NCBI GenBank assembly: GCA_019510485.1
Contig: JAEKKI010000177.1
Location: 1-46,876 of the forward strand
Reading direction: 5' to 3'
Origin: Catenulisporales bacterium
Lineage (GTDB): Bacteria > Actinomycetota > Actinomycetes > Streptomycetales > Catenulisporaceae
DNA length: 46,876 nucleotides
Part shown: piece after piece, positions 16,196 through 24,920 of the stretch
Numbering within the stretch: position 1 is the first letter of the stretch
Layout of the letters: each line of letters starts with the position of its first letter
The notes under the pieces: generated by a model
Database searches by the model: none
Told to the model about the DNA's origin: nothing
What the model saw: the letters and a program-made list of their open reading frames with translations, nothing else
Position numbers and translations under genes: made by a program

Positions 16196-16498
16196 ATGCC
16201 CATCCCTGTCTACATCCCCGCCAACGGCGGCCGGTGCGGCCACCTGGACCAGCTCCGGGACGTCGAGCCCGACTCCCCTGACTCCTGCCAGGACTGCCGG
16301 GCCACCGGCGGCCGGTGGTTGCACCTGCGTGAATGCCTGACATGCGGCCATGTGGGTTGCTGCGACAACTCACAGAACCGGCACGCGACTGCGCACTGGC
16401 GCGCTACCGGGCATGCCTTGATCCGGTCTTACGAGACCGGCGAGGTGTGGGCTTGGTGCTATCCGGACGAGGCGATGCTGTTGCCTGCCGACGTCTGA
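16196..16498 (+). CDS. UBP-type zinc finger protein
   Basis: A 100-aa protein that is nearly all zf-UBP domain. The zinc ligands are visible in order: RCGHL, CQDC, CLTCGHVGCCDNSQNRHATAHW and the closing TGHALIRSYETGEVWAWC. In eukaryotes this fold binds the ubiquitin C-terminus; bacterial stand-alone copies are common in actinomycetes, and their ligand is not known to me. The ATG at 16196 has GAGGAG nine bases upstream, ruling out the longer open frame. Monocistronic as far as can be seen. Confidence 0.88.
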   Translation: MPIPVYIPANGGRCGHLDQLRDVEPDSPDSCQDCRATGGRWLHLRECLTCGHVGCCDNSQNRHATAHWRATGHALIRSYETGEVWAWCYPDEAMLLPADV

Positions 16499-16623
16499 GG
16501 CTTGCTGAGGCTTCCGGCGCGCGCTCCGGCAGGCGCTCCGATGGCCGGAGTACGTGCTCACGCTTAGCGTGAGGTCACGGCGGCCGCGCACCGTGGCTCC
16601 CGCAGGCAAGGAGTTGAAAACGC

Positions 16624-16806
16624 ATGGCGAAGAACAGTCCGGCCAGGGGACAACACGGGATCGGTGCCCGAGGGGAGGGGAAGCTGCTCTACTTCCACAC
16701 TCGTGTCTCCCAGGCGATCCGTCACTCCAAGGAACAGTTGTTTCGCAAGCACCGCAAGCAACCCGAGTATCGGCAGGCTGATGGGCACTGGGTCGGAGGC
16801 CGGTGA
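16624..16806 (+). CDS. Small basic hypothetical protein
   Basis: A possible 60-aa protein, MAKNSPARGQHGIGARG..., rich in Lys, Arg, His and Gln, with no recognised domain. AAGGAG lies 11 bases before the ATG. Third-position GC is lower than in neighbouring genes, so it may be foreign or not a real gene. It stands alone, 38 bp from the end of the convergent mannosidase gene. I cannot assign a function. Confidence 0.4.
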   Translation: MAKNSPARGQHGIGARGEGKLLYFHTRVSQAIRHSKEQLFRKHRKQPEYRQADGHWVGGR

Positions 16807-16843
16807 TGCGGGCTCGGATGGGCCGGACTGGATGACTTGGTGA

Positions 16844-19543
16844 TTACGCGTCGGATGCGCCCTTGGCAGCGATCGACATGAGCTGCCAGGGGCGCATCGC
16901 TATGTCGCCGTGGCCGTGGCCGTGGCCGTGGCCGTGCGCGGAGCGTACCGTCGCCGTCGTCGGCTCCGGCGTGAGCGCGACCAGCCGCAGCTCCGGACCG
17001 TCGCGACCGACGTCGCGGCAACTGCTCAGCACGACACCGCGGCCCCCGACCTCGATACCGCCCTCCGGGACCGCCGGGACGCTGTTCGGGTCCTGACTCC
17101 GGCCCCGGACCGCCGTGAACGGATGCCGGTAGCGCTCGGCCGCCTCCAGCAGCCCGGAGTCGTGCCATTCCCCGGGGAACAGGAACAGCGCCAGCTCGAC
17201 TGTCCGCACGCCCCGGCACTGCGCGCCCGGCGTCGCAAGCTGCGGCCCTGCCGGCTCCGCACGCCAAGCGTTGTCGTTGCGGGACAGCAGACCGACCGAA
17301 CGCAGCAGTGTGATCGCCAGCGTCCGGCCCTCGTCGACGAGTTCGTATTCGCTCACATGGTCCAGCAACACCGCCAGGCCGCCGGCGGCGACCCAGCCGT
17401 ACGCGGGGAACGTCGGGACCGGCCTCTCGCCGAAACCGCCTTCGGCGTGCGGCGGGCGGTCCACGACCGCGAACTGGCCCTCGGCGTGCGAGTGCGTCGC
17501 CGGACGTGGCAGCGGGAGGTGGAGACGGACCCGGTGGTCGTCGCATTGGTTGTCGAAGCCGACCGTGAGCCGGACGAACGGCTCGCCGTGCCGTACTTCG
17601 ATCCGGGTGGCGACCTCGGTGGTACGCGTGTTCTCGGCACGCCCGCCGGCGTCCGGTTCGCCGTGCGACGGCCAGCTGTACCAGCGTGCTGATTCCAGCG
17701 CCCCGGTCAGCGGGCCGCTCCAGCGGACGCGGTTCCAGACCTCGTCGGGTTCGGTGACGACGCGGTCGTGTGCCGGCGGCGCGTAGTTGTACTCGTCGCC
17801 CAGGTCCCCGCCGTCGACGACGACGCCGAGCCCGGCGGCGTGAGTACCGTCGGCGGCGAGGATGTCCAGCAGGCCGTCGGACCGGAGCGCGACGTGGATC
17901 AGGCCGTTGTCCAGGTCGGAGAGTGAGCCGCGGCCGACGGCGATGGGGGAAACGGAGGCCTTCGGTGCTACTTCGGGGACGGGGGTCACCGCCGCCAGAG
18001 CTAGCGGCCCGACATCGATCAACGCGGCCACCGTGTTCCGGGCCGGTGCTCGAACCTTGATCCGCCACAGCTCGACGGATGCAGCCGCGGCAGCGGCGCG
18101 CACATCGGCGACGTCGAAGGCTGATTCAGAGGTCGAAGCCAGATCGAACGCGATCGTCTTGGCGTCGGCGTCCAGATCCCACGCGGCGATCTGGAATCCG
18201 TAGAGCTCACGGCCGTGCACCTTGCGCAGGAAGAGGTCCAGCTCGTGGGCCGCGACCATCTCGTCGGCGAAGGCGGTCTGCTCCGTATCGAGTACCTGAC
18301 AGGGCACTGGTGTCGTCATCAGCGTCCGGCCTGCCGGGACGTCGAGGATCACCACCTCGGCCCGCCGCTGGGGCGAGGGATTGAACAGCACGTGGCCACC
18401 GTCCGGGACGCTCGCGGCGACCGGCGCCAGCACCAGCTCCACCAGTTCGCGCCCGAGGTCGTCGGCCTCGGCGATCCGCGTGGCGACCTGCTCGGCCGTG
18501 GCGTCCACCCCGCAGCCGGTGACGCTGTCGTGGCACGCCGAGTCGACCAGCCGCCGCCACGCCAGATCCAGGAACGGTTGGCTGGCCGACGGCGTGCCGT
18601 ACAACGCGACCAGCGGCTCGGCGTAGCGTTCCACGAGCCGTTCGGCGCGGCTGAGTGCCTGCTTGAGCGCGATGCGTGAGGACAGGACGCCGGGGAGGAT
18701 GTTGGCGCGGGCATGGGAGCGGAGTTCCCCGTGGATCTCGGCGTTCGCGTTCGCATCCTCGGCGCGGTCGAAGAACCCTGCCAGCGTGTCCAGCCGCATT
18801 CGCATCTCGCTCCGCGAAGCCGCCTCAACCAGGTCCGCCAAGCCGTCCACCGGCGCGGAGTGGTCGGTCCCGTACATCCCCAGCAAACTGCCGTCCGATT
18901 GCCAGCGTCGCAGGGCCCGGACATGCTCGGTCGCGCGACGCCGCACCACGGACGGGTCCGCTTCGGCGAACACCCCGGCCGCGCCGCCGTAGCCGCCTTC
19001 GGGCAGGTATCGCGTACGCATCGCGGTCCCGTCCGGTGCCACCCACCAGAACCACGTCCCGGTCACCGCCTCGGGCACTCCGCGCCAGACGCACGCGTGC
19101 CGAATCCCGGCGATGCGCAGGATCTGCGGAAGCTGTGCGCAGTGCCCGAACTGATCCGGCAGGTATCCGATCCGCATCGCGCCGCCGAGGTCGTCGGCGC
19201 GGCGCAGACCGAGCTCCAGGTTGCGGAACAGGTTCTCGCCCGAGCACAGGAACGAGTCGGCGAGCACGCGCCACGGCCCGACGGCCAACTGCCCCTGCCC
19301 GACCAGTTCGCGTACCAGGCCGACTCGCTCCGGGCGGATCGCCAGGTAGTCGTCGATCGCCGCGGTCTGACCGTCCAGGGTGAAGCGGGCCCGCGGGTCG
19401 TCGGCGAGCTGGGCCAGCAGCCGGTCCAGGACCGTCACCAGGCGCAGCCGGAAACGCTGGAACGGTAGGTACCACTCGCGGTCCCAGTGCGTGTGCGGGA
19501 CGATCACCAGCTCCGCGGGTGCTGAGGATTCGGTATCGGTCAT
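16844..19543 (-). CDS. Glycoside hydrolase family 38 alpha-mannosidase
   Basis: An 899-aa cytoplasmic enzyme expected to release alpha-linked mannose. The N-terminal catalytic domain carries the zinc site VPHTHWDREWY (residues 15-25; His17, Asp21) and the nucleophile region IGYLPDQFGHCAQLPQIL (candidate Asp130). C-terminal beta-sandwich segments (HGEPFVRLTVGFDNQCDDHR, HLPLPRPATHSHAEG) are also typical of GH38. There is no signal peptide, so the substrate must be imported, fitting the ABC system in the same operon. The last 30 residues contain an HGHGHGHGHG tract from a hexanucleotide repeat. It is the last gene of the operon; its ATG overlaps the dehydrogenase stop by 4 bp (ATGA). Confidence 0.92.
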   Translation of the reverse strand: MTDTESSAPAELVIVPHTHWDREWYLPFQRFRLRLVTVLDRLLAQLADDPRARFTLDGQTAAIDDYLAIRPERVGLVRELVGQGQLAVGPWRVLADSFLCSGENLFRNLELGLRRADDLGGAMRIGYLPDQFGHCAQLPQILRIAGIRHACVWRGVPEAVTGTWFWWVAPDGTAMRTRYLPEGGYGGAAGVFAEADPSVVRRRATEHVRALRRWQSDGSLLGMYGTDHSAPVDGLADLVEAASRSEMRMRLDTLAGFFDRAEDANANAEIHGELRSHARANILPGVLSSRIALKQALSRAERLVERYAEPLVALYGTPSASQPFLDLAWRRLVDSACHDSVTGCGVDATAEQVATRIAEADDLGRELVELVLAPVAASVPDGGHVLFNPSPQRRAEVVILDVPAGRTLMTTPVPCQVLDTEQTAFADEMVAAHELDLFLRKVHGRELYGFQIAAWDLDADAKTIAFDLASTSESAFDVADVRAAAAAASVELWRIKVRAPARNTVAALIDVGPLALAAVTPVPEVAPKASVSPIAVGRGSLSDLDNGLIHVALRSDGLLDILAADGTHAAGLGVVVDGGDLGDEYNYAPPAHDRVVTEPDEVWNRVRWSGPLTGALESARWYSWPSHGEPDAGGRAENTRTTEVATRIEVRHGEPFVRLTVGFDNQCDDHRVRLHLPLPRPATHSHAEGQFAVVDRPPHAEGGFGERPVPTFPAYGWVAAGGLAVLLDHVSEYELVDEGRTLAITLLRSVGLLSRNDNAWRAEPAGPQLATPGAQCRGVRTVELALFLFPGEWHDSGLLEAAERYRHPFTAVRGRSQDPNSVPAVPEGGIEVGGRGVVLSSCRDVGRDGPELRLVALTPEPTTATVRSAHGHGHGHGHGDIAMRPWQLMSIAAKGASDA
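16905..16937. repeat. Hexanucleotide (TGGCCG)n microsatellite in the mannosidase 3' end
   Basis: About five copies of TGGCCG, encoding alternating His-Gly on the minus strand. In-frame length changes would alter only the C-terminal tail. The His tract could bind metal, but nothing shows that it does. Confidence 0.7.
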
Positions 19544-20919
19544 GCGGGAGTCCCGGATTTGCCCAGCGCGGCCAGGACACGAAGTGCGGTCCGGATATCG
19601 GCGGTGCCCTCGGCCACCCCGCTCAACGGCGGCGTGCCCGCCGTGACCAGCGCGTGGAAAGCCAGCAGTTCGCGCTCGAAGCCGGAATCGGCGCCGAAGA
19701 CGTAGGGGTTGCCGAATGAGAGGTCGTAGGTGCGGTGTTCGGTGTGCACCCGCACGCGTTCCTCGTACTCGGGATGGTCAGGCAGGAAGTGCCAGCGCAC
19801 GGTGTAGCGGCCTTGGCGGAGCGGCCCGGAGAACTCCAGCGAGCCGGACTCGCCGTCGCGCGCGCCCCACGACACGGCGGAGTCGACATCGAGCCCTGCG
19901 ACGCCCGCCAGCAGCCGGATCAGGGCCAGCTCGTGGCACGCGCTGTCCTGAACCGCGCGGTACTCCCAGTGTGTCCGGGCACCGACGTGGATCGGGCTCG
20001 CGGAGGCCGGCGCCGGAACCCAGTCGGTAGCCGGGAACCGCTCCGGGGGATGCAGTACACAGACATCGATGTGCCGGATGTCCGCCGGATCAAGGGTTTC
20101 GAGCACTTCGGTCACCGCCGGGTCGTACTGCTTCATATAGCCGAGCATCAGACGGCCGCCGGCATTGGCCACCCGCGCCGCCTCCTCGGGCGTGTGCGCC
20201 AGCGGCTTCTCACAGAACACCGGATACCCGCGCCGCAGGGCGTCTGCGGCGAGCGATGCGTGCGACCCGGAGGTCAACAGCAGAACCGCGTCGAACTCGC
20301 CGCCGGCGAACAAGCTGTGCGTGTCATGGAAGACCCCTGAATCGCCGAGCCCCAATCCGCGCGCGACCTCCTCGGCGTAGCCGGGCTGTGAGTCGCAGAC
20401 GGCTGTGACCACGAAGTGCCGCTCCAACCCGGTCAGCAACGGCAGATGCACATGCCGCGCCACCCGCCCGAGCCCGACGACCGCGACCCGCACTCGCTTC
20501 CCGCTCTTGTCGCTTCGATCGGCCCCGGCCCCGGCCTCGGCCCCGGCCTCGGCCCCGGCCTCGGCCCCGGTCTCTGCCTCGGCCCCGGTCTCCGCCTCGG
20601 CCCCGGCCCCGCTCTCGCCGCTGTCATCAGCCTCGGCCCCGGCACCCCCTTCCGGCGTCGCGGTGTCTGCATCAGCCGCGCCCGCCTCCGGCACCGCCGC
20701 CGCGTTCGAACCAGCCGCACCCGCCTCCGGCTCCCCCGCATCTGAACCAGCCGGGCCGCCCTCCGTCATCCCCGGCGCCGTCCACCTTCTGATCCGGTCC
20801 CCGCTGCCCTCGACGGACGCTGCTATATCGAGCACGTAAAAAGTACCCTCCAGCGTTGTCACGGCATCACCCGAACGGCCCACAACACCCGCGCTCACCT
20901 GGGGCTCAGCAACCGCCAT
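19540..20919 (-). CDS. Gfo/Idh/MocA-family dehydrogenase with a long low-complexity N-terminal extension
   Basis: An NAD(P)-dependent sugar or inositol dehydrogenase, 459 aa. The catalytic part starts only at about residue 141 with RVRVAVVGLGRVARHVHLP (Rossmann loop), followed by VFCEKPLAHTPEEAARVANA (the EKP motif) and DSACHELALIRLLAG. The first 140 residues are unusual. Residues 19-40 are encoded by the 62-bp repeat also found after iolB, and residues 50-135 are Ala/Glu/Gly repeats. The ATG at 20919 overlaps the stop of the epimerase gene (TGATG), good evidence for translation from there; a later ATG at 20769 (MTEGG) would skip the repeat-coded part. The family usually has about 330-390 residues, so the extension is a likely recent addition. 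Confidence 0.88.
   Translation of the reverse strand: MAVAEPQVSAGVVGRSGDAVTTLEGTFYVLDIAASVEGSGDRIRRWTAPGMTEGGPAGSDAGEPEAGAAGSNAAAVPEAGAADADTATPEGGAGAEADDSGESGAGAEAETGAEAETGAEAGAEAGAEAGAGADRSDKSGKRVRVAVVGLGRVARHVHLPLLTGLERHFVVTAVCDSQPGYAEEVARGLGLGDSGVFHDTHSLFAGGEFDAVLLLTSGSHASLAADALRRGYPVFCEKPLAHTPEEAARVANAGGRLMLGYMKQYDPAVTEVLETLDPADIRHIDVCVLHPPERFPATDWVPAPASASPIHVGARTHWEYRAVQDSACHELALIRLLAGVAGLDVDSAVSWGARDGESGSLEFSGPLRQGRYTVRWHFLPDHPEYEERVRVHTEHRTYDLSFGNPYVFGADSGFERELLAFHALVTAGTPPLSGVAEGTADIRTALRVLAALGKSGTPA
20521..20615. repeat. 12-bp tandem repeat coding the Ala/Glu/Gly tract
   Basis: Degenerate copies of CCGGCCTCGGCC in tandem inside the dehydrogenase gene. On the minus strand they encode GAEAGAEAG and GAEAETGAEAET. 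Slippage here would add or remove four residues at a time without breaking the frame. Confidence 0.8.
20800..20861 (-). repeat. 62-bp inverted repeat, left copy
   Basis: On the minus strand this reads from TGACAACGC through TACTTTTTACGTGC and GATATAGCAGCG to GGGCAGCGGG. It matches 28949-29010 on the plus strand at 61 of 62 bases (the one difference is at 20852 against 28958). Flanks on both sides are also recognisably similar for about 25 bases but diverged, so the core is better conserved than its borders. It lies in frame inside the dehydrogenase gene, where it encodes EGTFYVLDIAASVEGSG. Confidence 0.95.
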
Positions 20920-21731
20920 CACAACCCCAACCCCGACAGCACCGCCCGGTTGTGTCGCAGGTCGGCGATGATCTGCCCCAAGTCCTGGCCGCCGTCGGGA
21001 GCATCCTGCTCGACCACGACCCACCCCTCGTACTCCAGCGCCCGCAACGCGTCCAGAAACGCCTCCAAATCCAGCATCCCCGCGCCGAGGCGGCAGAACG
21101 TCCCATCCCGCCGCGCATCCTTCACATGCACATGCCGCACCCGGTCCCCCCACCGCCGCAGCGTCGCCAGCGGATCACCACCGGCGGCCAGCAGATGCCC
21201 GGTGTCCAGACACAGCTCCAGCTCGGTCAGAGCCAGCAGCCGGTCGATATCGTCGGGTGTCTCGATGCTGGTACCCAGATGGTGGTGGAACACCGGCTCC
21301 AAGCCGTGGTCGCGGCAGCGGGAGGCGGCACGGTACGCCTGCCGCACCAACAGTTCCCACCCGGCAGCGTCCAACGGACCCGAAGGCGGACAGGCCAGAG
21401 TCGGTTTGGGCGCGAAGCTGCTCCCGTCCGGAAACCGGTTCCGGGAATGCAGCAGCCGCGCGGTGTCGTCGAGGCCTGGCAGATCCTCGGCGAACCCCTC
21501 CTCCTGCCCGAACCGCAGATCGTGCCAGCCGCCGGCCAGCGCCGGACCGGAGGGCGTCAGCACCTCGTTCAGATAGCCGAAGGGTCCCAGGTCCGTTCCC
21601 TCGTAGCCGCAGTCGGCCGATATCCGCGTGTATTCGGCGGCGCTGATGAAGGGATCCCGCGCCGAATAGATCCCGAAGTTCACCGGCGCCGTGGCGATCT
21701 TCACCGGCCAGGCCGGCTGCAGCTCAGTCAC
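20919..21731 (-). CDS. TIM-barrel sugar phosphate isomerase/epimerase-like protein
   Basis: A 270-aa xylose-isomerase-like TIM barrel of the IolE/IolI/hydroxypyruvate-isomerase-type superfamily. Expected metal-site segments are visible: GYEGTDLGPFGYL, FHHHLGTSIETPDDIDRLL, LCLDTGHLLAAGGDP, RHVHVKDARR and GWVVVEQD. Such proteins epimerise or dehydrate keto-sugars and keto-inositols and commonly sit beside Gfo/Idh/MocA dehydrogenases, as here. The GTG start at 21731 overlaps the stop of the PHP gene (GTGA), and its own stop overlaps the dehydrogenase ATG, so it is coupled on both sides. The exact reaction is unknown. Confidence 0.88.
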   Translation of the reverse strand: MTELQPAWPVKIATAPVNFGIYSARDPFISAAEYTRISADCGYEGTDLGPFGYLNEVLTPSGPALAGGWHDLRFGQEEGFAEDLPGLDDTARLLHSRNRFPDGSSFAPKPTLACPPSGPLDAAGWELLVRQAYRAASRCRDHGLEPVFHHHLGTSIETPDDIDRLLALTELELCLDTGHLLAAGGDPLATLRRWGDRVRHVHVKDARRDGTFCRLGAGMLDLEAFLDALRALEYEGWVVVEQDAPDGGQDLGQIIADLRHNRAVLSGLGL

Positions 21732-22951
21732 GCGCACAGTGCCACCACCTCGTTCCGCCACGTCTCCAAGCGATACATGCCCGTCTGCGACGCCGGGAAC
21801 GTGCGCCGGCCCGCGCCGTCGGAGCGGACCAGGACCCGCGTCTCGTCGGGGCGCACCAGGACCAGGCCGTCGGCGTCCAGCGCCAGCACCTCGCCGCCGC
21901 AGCGCAGCAGCAGCGGTCCGGTGCGGGTGGCCGAGACGGCGGTGCGCCCGGCGCGGATGCCGTCGAGGATCGCAGGGGTCGAGCACTCGTCGGCCAGTAC
22001 CCAGGTGACCGGCTCGCCGAGCGAGGGCGGGGTCCCGCCGGGGCCGTGGAAGTCGCTGCCGCCGACCGGGATGACGGCCGCCGGATGCCGGCGGGCCCAG
22101 GCCAGCGGCTCGCCCCAGCTGCGGTCCCACCACGACCAGTGCCAGATCTCCGCGATCGACGGCTGCGTGGTCAGCTGGTGCCGCCAGGCGCAGTCCCCGG
22201 CCAGCGGGTGGTTCACCGAGAACAGCGCGCCGCATTTGTCGGCCTGCTTCATCCACTGCGACGCCGGACGGCGGAAGTCGATCCACTCCTCGGCGCCCCA
22301 GACGTTGGCGTGGCCGAGCTCGGTGGTGACTTCCTGGCCGGGGATCAGCGTGACGCCGGTGAGCGCCGACTGCTTGTCCAGGTACGGGTAGTGGCTGATG
22401 GTGTTGTGTTCGGTGATCGCCAGGAAGTCCAGGCCGGTGCGGGCCGCCAGCTGCGCCAGGCCCCTGATGCTGAGCTTGCCGTCGCTGTGCTGCGTGTGGG
22501 CGTGCAGGTCGCCGGCGTACCAGCGCCTGCCGTCCACGGTCGGCAGGTGCCGGGCCGGCGGTCGGTCGATCGGGACAGGCTCCTGATAGTCCAGGTCGGG
22601 AGAGACCTTGGGCGCCTTGTCGGAGAACGTGATCTCCAGCGAGTACGGAACGCCGATCGGCGGGATCCGGTGCAGTCCCAGCCACACCTGCCACACCCCG
22701 GGCGCGATGTCGCCGCTCAAGTAACCCGGCGTCGAATGATGAACACCGACCTTGAACGACGACCGGGCCCCGCCGGACCAGCCCCGGAACCCCTGCGGCC
22801 CGGCGCAGCCCAGATCCAGGACGGCACCGCCGGAGGCGTCGTAGTCGAGGCTCACCTCGACCTCGGCGGTGCCGGCCGGCACCTCGAACGGCACCGTCCG
22901 CAGCTGCTGCCGCAGCCGGTCCTCCAGCCACCACACGCCGTCCAGCCGCAT
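21728..22951 (-). CDS. CehA/McbA-type PHP-domain metallohydrolase
   Basis: A 407-aa protein. An N-terminal beta-sandwich-like region (residues 1-140, FEVPAGTAEVEVSLDYDAS, GVWQVWLGLHRIP) precedes a PHP domain with the metal-binding motifs WYAGDLHAHTQHSDG, FLAITEHNT, SVNHPLAGD and VGGSDFHG. PHP proteins hydrolyse phosphoesters, and CehA/McbA relatives are named for carbaryl and microcin functions. In sugar operons they are of unknown specificity; removal of a phosphate or phosphodiester group from the imported compound is an inference. The ATG at 22951 overlaps the ABC ATPase stop (TGATG). Confidence 0.85.
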   Translation of the reverse strand: MRLDGVWWLEDRLRQQLRTVPFEVPAGTAEVEVSLDYDASGGAVLDLGCAGPQGFRGWSGGARSSFKVGVHHSTPGYLSGDIAPGVWQVWLGLHRIPPIGVPYSLEITFSDKAPKVSPDLDYQEPVPIDRPPARHLPTVDGRRWYAGDLHAHTQHSDGKLSIRGLAQLAARTGLDFLAITEHNTISHYPYLDKQSALTGVTLIPGQEVTTELGHANVWGAEEWIDFRRPASQWMKQADKCGALFSVNHPLAGDCAWRHQLTTQPSIAEIWHWSWWDRSWGEPLAWARRHPAAVIPVGGSDFHGPGGTPPSLGEPVTWVLADECSTPAILDGIRAGRTAVSATRTGPLLLRCGGEVLALDADGLVLVRPDETRVLVRSDGAGRRTFPASQTGMYRLETWRNEVVALCA

Positions 22952-24045
22952 CAGCCCACCAACTCCCCGTCCACATAGAGCAACGTCCGGTCCTGGCGGG
23001 GCAACGCCCACAGCGTGGCCCCGGGTTCCGGCTCGTCCTCCTCGCCGACCACGGCCTGCACCGGGGTCCCGGCGACGTCCAGGGTGAGCAGCAGGGAGCT
23101 GCCGAGGTTCTCGACGACGGCTACCGTGCCCTGAAACGCCCCACCGAGCGGAGCCGGCGATACCCGGAAGTACTCCGGGCGCGCCCCAAGGACCACCTGG
23201 GTGCCGTCGGCCACGAGACCCGCGGTCCCGTCGGGTCGGGCGATCTCGGAATCTGCGACCAGAACGCGTCCGTCACGGACAGTCCCCTCCAACAAGTTCA
23301 TGGGCGTGGAGCCGATGAATGAAGCCACGAACGTGTTCGCCGGCCGGCGGTACACCTCGCGGGGCGTGCCGAGCTGGCGGATCCGGCCGGACTGCATGAC
23401 CGCGATGCGGTCGGCGAGGGCGAGCGCCTCGGCCTGGTCGTGGGTGACGAAGACCGTGGTGGTCGCCAGTTCGCGTTGCAGCCGCTTGAGGAACGTCCGC
23501 GCCTCCAGCCTGAGACGAGCATCAAGGTTCGACAGCGGTTCGTCAAAGAGAAATACCGTGGGGTTTGCCGCGGTGGCCCGCGCGAGGGCCACCCGCTGCT
23601 GCTGACCGCCGGACAGCGCGCCCGGTCGCCGGTCCAGCAGACCCACGGTGGTCTCGGTGCCGGTGAGGCCGAGTTCGGAGGCGGCGGCCAGCACGGCTTC
23701 GCGTTGCGCGCTCTTGGAGGCGCCGCGTACGCGCAGCGGGTAGGCGATGTTCTCGGTGACGGTCATGTGCGGGAACAGCGCGTAGTCCTGGAAGACCATG
23801 GCGACGCCGCGCTTGCCCGGCGGCGTGTGCGTGACGTCGGCGTCGCCGATGTGCACCGCGCCGCCGGTGGGCGTCTCCAAGCCCGCGAGCGTGCGCAGCA
23901 GCGTCGTCTTGCCGCAGCCCGAAGGACCCAGCAGCGCGAAGAACTCGCCGTCGTCGACGGTCAGGGTGAGCGCGTCCAGCGCCGTGACCCCGCCGGCGGC
24001 GTCCGGGAAGGTCTTCGTCAGGTCGACCGTTCTGATCTGGGCCAT
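22951..24045 (-). CDS. ABC transporter ATP-binding protein, CUT1 sugar type
   Basis: A 364-aa ATPase that powers the sugar importer. It has Walker A GPSGCGKTT, the Q-loop VFQDYALFPHMTV, signature LSGGQQQRVALARA, Walker B VFLFDEPLSNLD and switch His in FVTHDQAEAL. A C-terminal OB-fold regulatory domain (TOBE; residues 240-364) is typical of MalK/UgpC/MsiK proteins. GAGGAG precedes the ATG. Having its own dedicated ATPase inside the operon is notable, since many actinomycete sugar importers share a distant MsiK. Confidence 0.96.
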   Translation of the reverse strand: MAQIRTVDLTKTFPDAAGGVTALDALTLTVDDGEFFALLGPSGCGKTTLLRTLAGLETPTGGAVHIGDADVTHTPPGKRGVAMVFQDYALFPHMTVTENIAYPLRVRGASKSAQREAVLAAASELGLTGTETTVGLLDRRPGALSGGQQQRVALARATAANPTVFLFDEPLSNLDARLRLEARTFLKRLQRELATTTVFVTHDQAEALALADRIAVMQSGRIRQLGTPREVYRRPANTFVASFIGSTPMNLLEGTVRDGRVLVADSEIARPDGTAGLVADGTQVVLGARPEYFRVSPAPLGGAFQGTVAVVENLGSSLLLTLDVAGTPVQAVVGEEDEPEPGATLWALPRQDRTLLYVDGELVG

Positions 24046-24104
24046 GGCTGGAGCGCTCCTCGTGACTGCTTTTGCTCAACGTCCTTGCTCACTGCCCGGT
24101 TTCT

Positions 24105-24920
24105 TCAACGCTTTATCCCACCGTGGAACCGGAAACCATAGCGATGGCTGACGAACAAGTACAGAAGGATCACAGGGATCGAGTAGAGCAGTGAGAAGGC
24201 CGAGATCAGCGCGAGGTTCGGCTGACCGCCTTCGGTGTAGAAGGTGTAGAGCACGACGGCGGCCGGATACTTGTCCGGGTTCCGGACCAGGATGTAGGGG
24301 ATCAGGAAGCTGCCCCAGACGTTCACCACGGGGCCCGGGCGGATCAGCGGCAGCACGATGTGCCGGATGATCTGGAACGGCGTCGCGCCGAACACCCGCG
24401 CCGACTCCTCGTACGACTTCGGCGTGGAGTCGGTGAAGTCCTTCAGGATGAAGATGGCCGCCGGGATCAGGCCGCCGGTGAAGACCAGGATCACCCCGAG
24501 CCGGGAGTCGATCAGGTGGAGTTTGAAGGCCAGCTGGAACAGCGGCACCATCGCGGCCGTGCCGGTGACGATCGAGGACAGCAGCAGCAGCGCGTACAGG
24601 ATGCCGTCGCGGCCCGGGACCCGCACCCGGCTCAGCGCGTACGCCGCCGCCGCTGCGAACCCTACTGTCAGCAGAGCCGTACCCCCTGCCAGCAGTAGAG
24701 AGTTCCACAGCGACGGCAGCGCATACGGATCCTTCAGCAGGACCGAGAAGTTGTGAAGAGTAAACGAGCTGATGCTCACGTTCAGGGTGGGGTGCGCGTT
24801 GAACGGCGCCGAGGCCAACCACAGCATGGGCAGGGCGAAGAACCCCAACAACACTGACAAGAACGTGTAACGGCCGATTTTCGTCACGACAGCGCCAGTC
24901 GTGGTATCCCTCATCGTCAT
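24105..24920 (-). CDS. ABC sugar transporter permease, MalG type
   Basis: A 271-aa inner-membrane permease with six predicted helices. The cytoplasmic EAA loop that docks to the ATPase is seen as ESARVFGATPFQIIRHIVLPLIRPG. The start ATG at 24920 overlaps the stop of the first permease (ATGA); a second ATG six bases later is also possible. The C-terminus YGFRFHGGIKR is family-typical. It pairs with the upstream MalF-type permease to form the translocation channel. Confidence 0.95.
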   Translation of the reverse strand: MTMRDTTTGAVVTKIGRYTFLSVLLGFFALPMLWLASAPFNAHPTLNVSISSFTLHNFSVLLKDPYALPSLWNSLLLAGGTALLTVGFAAAAAYALSRVRVPGRDGILYALLLLSSIVTGTAAMVPLFQLAFKLHLIDSRLGVILVFTGGLIPAAIFILKDFTDSTPKSYEESARVFGATPFQIIRHIVLPLIRPGPVVNVWGSFLIPYILVRNPDKYPAAVVLYTFYTEGGQPNLALISAFSLLYSIPVILLYLFVSHRYGFRFHGGIKR

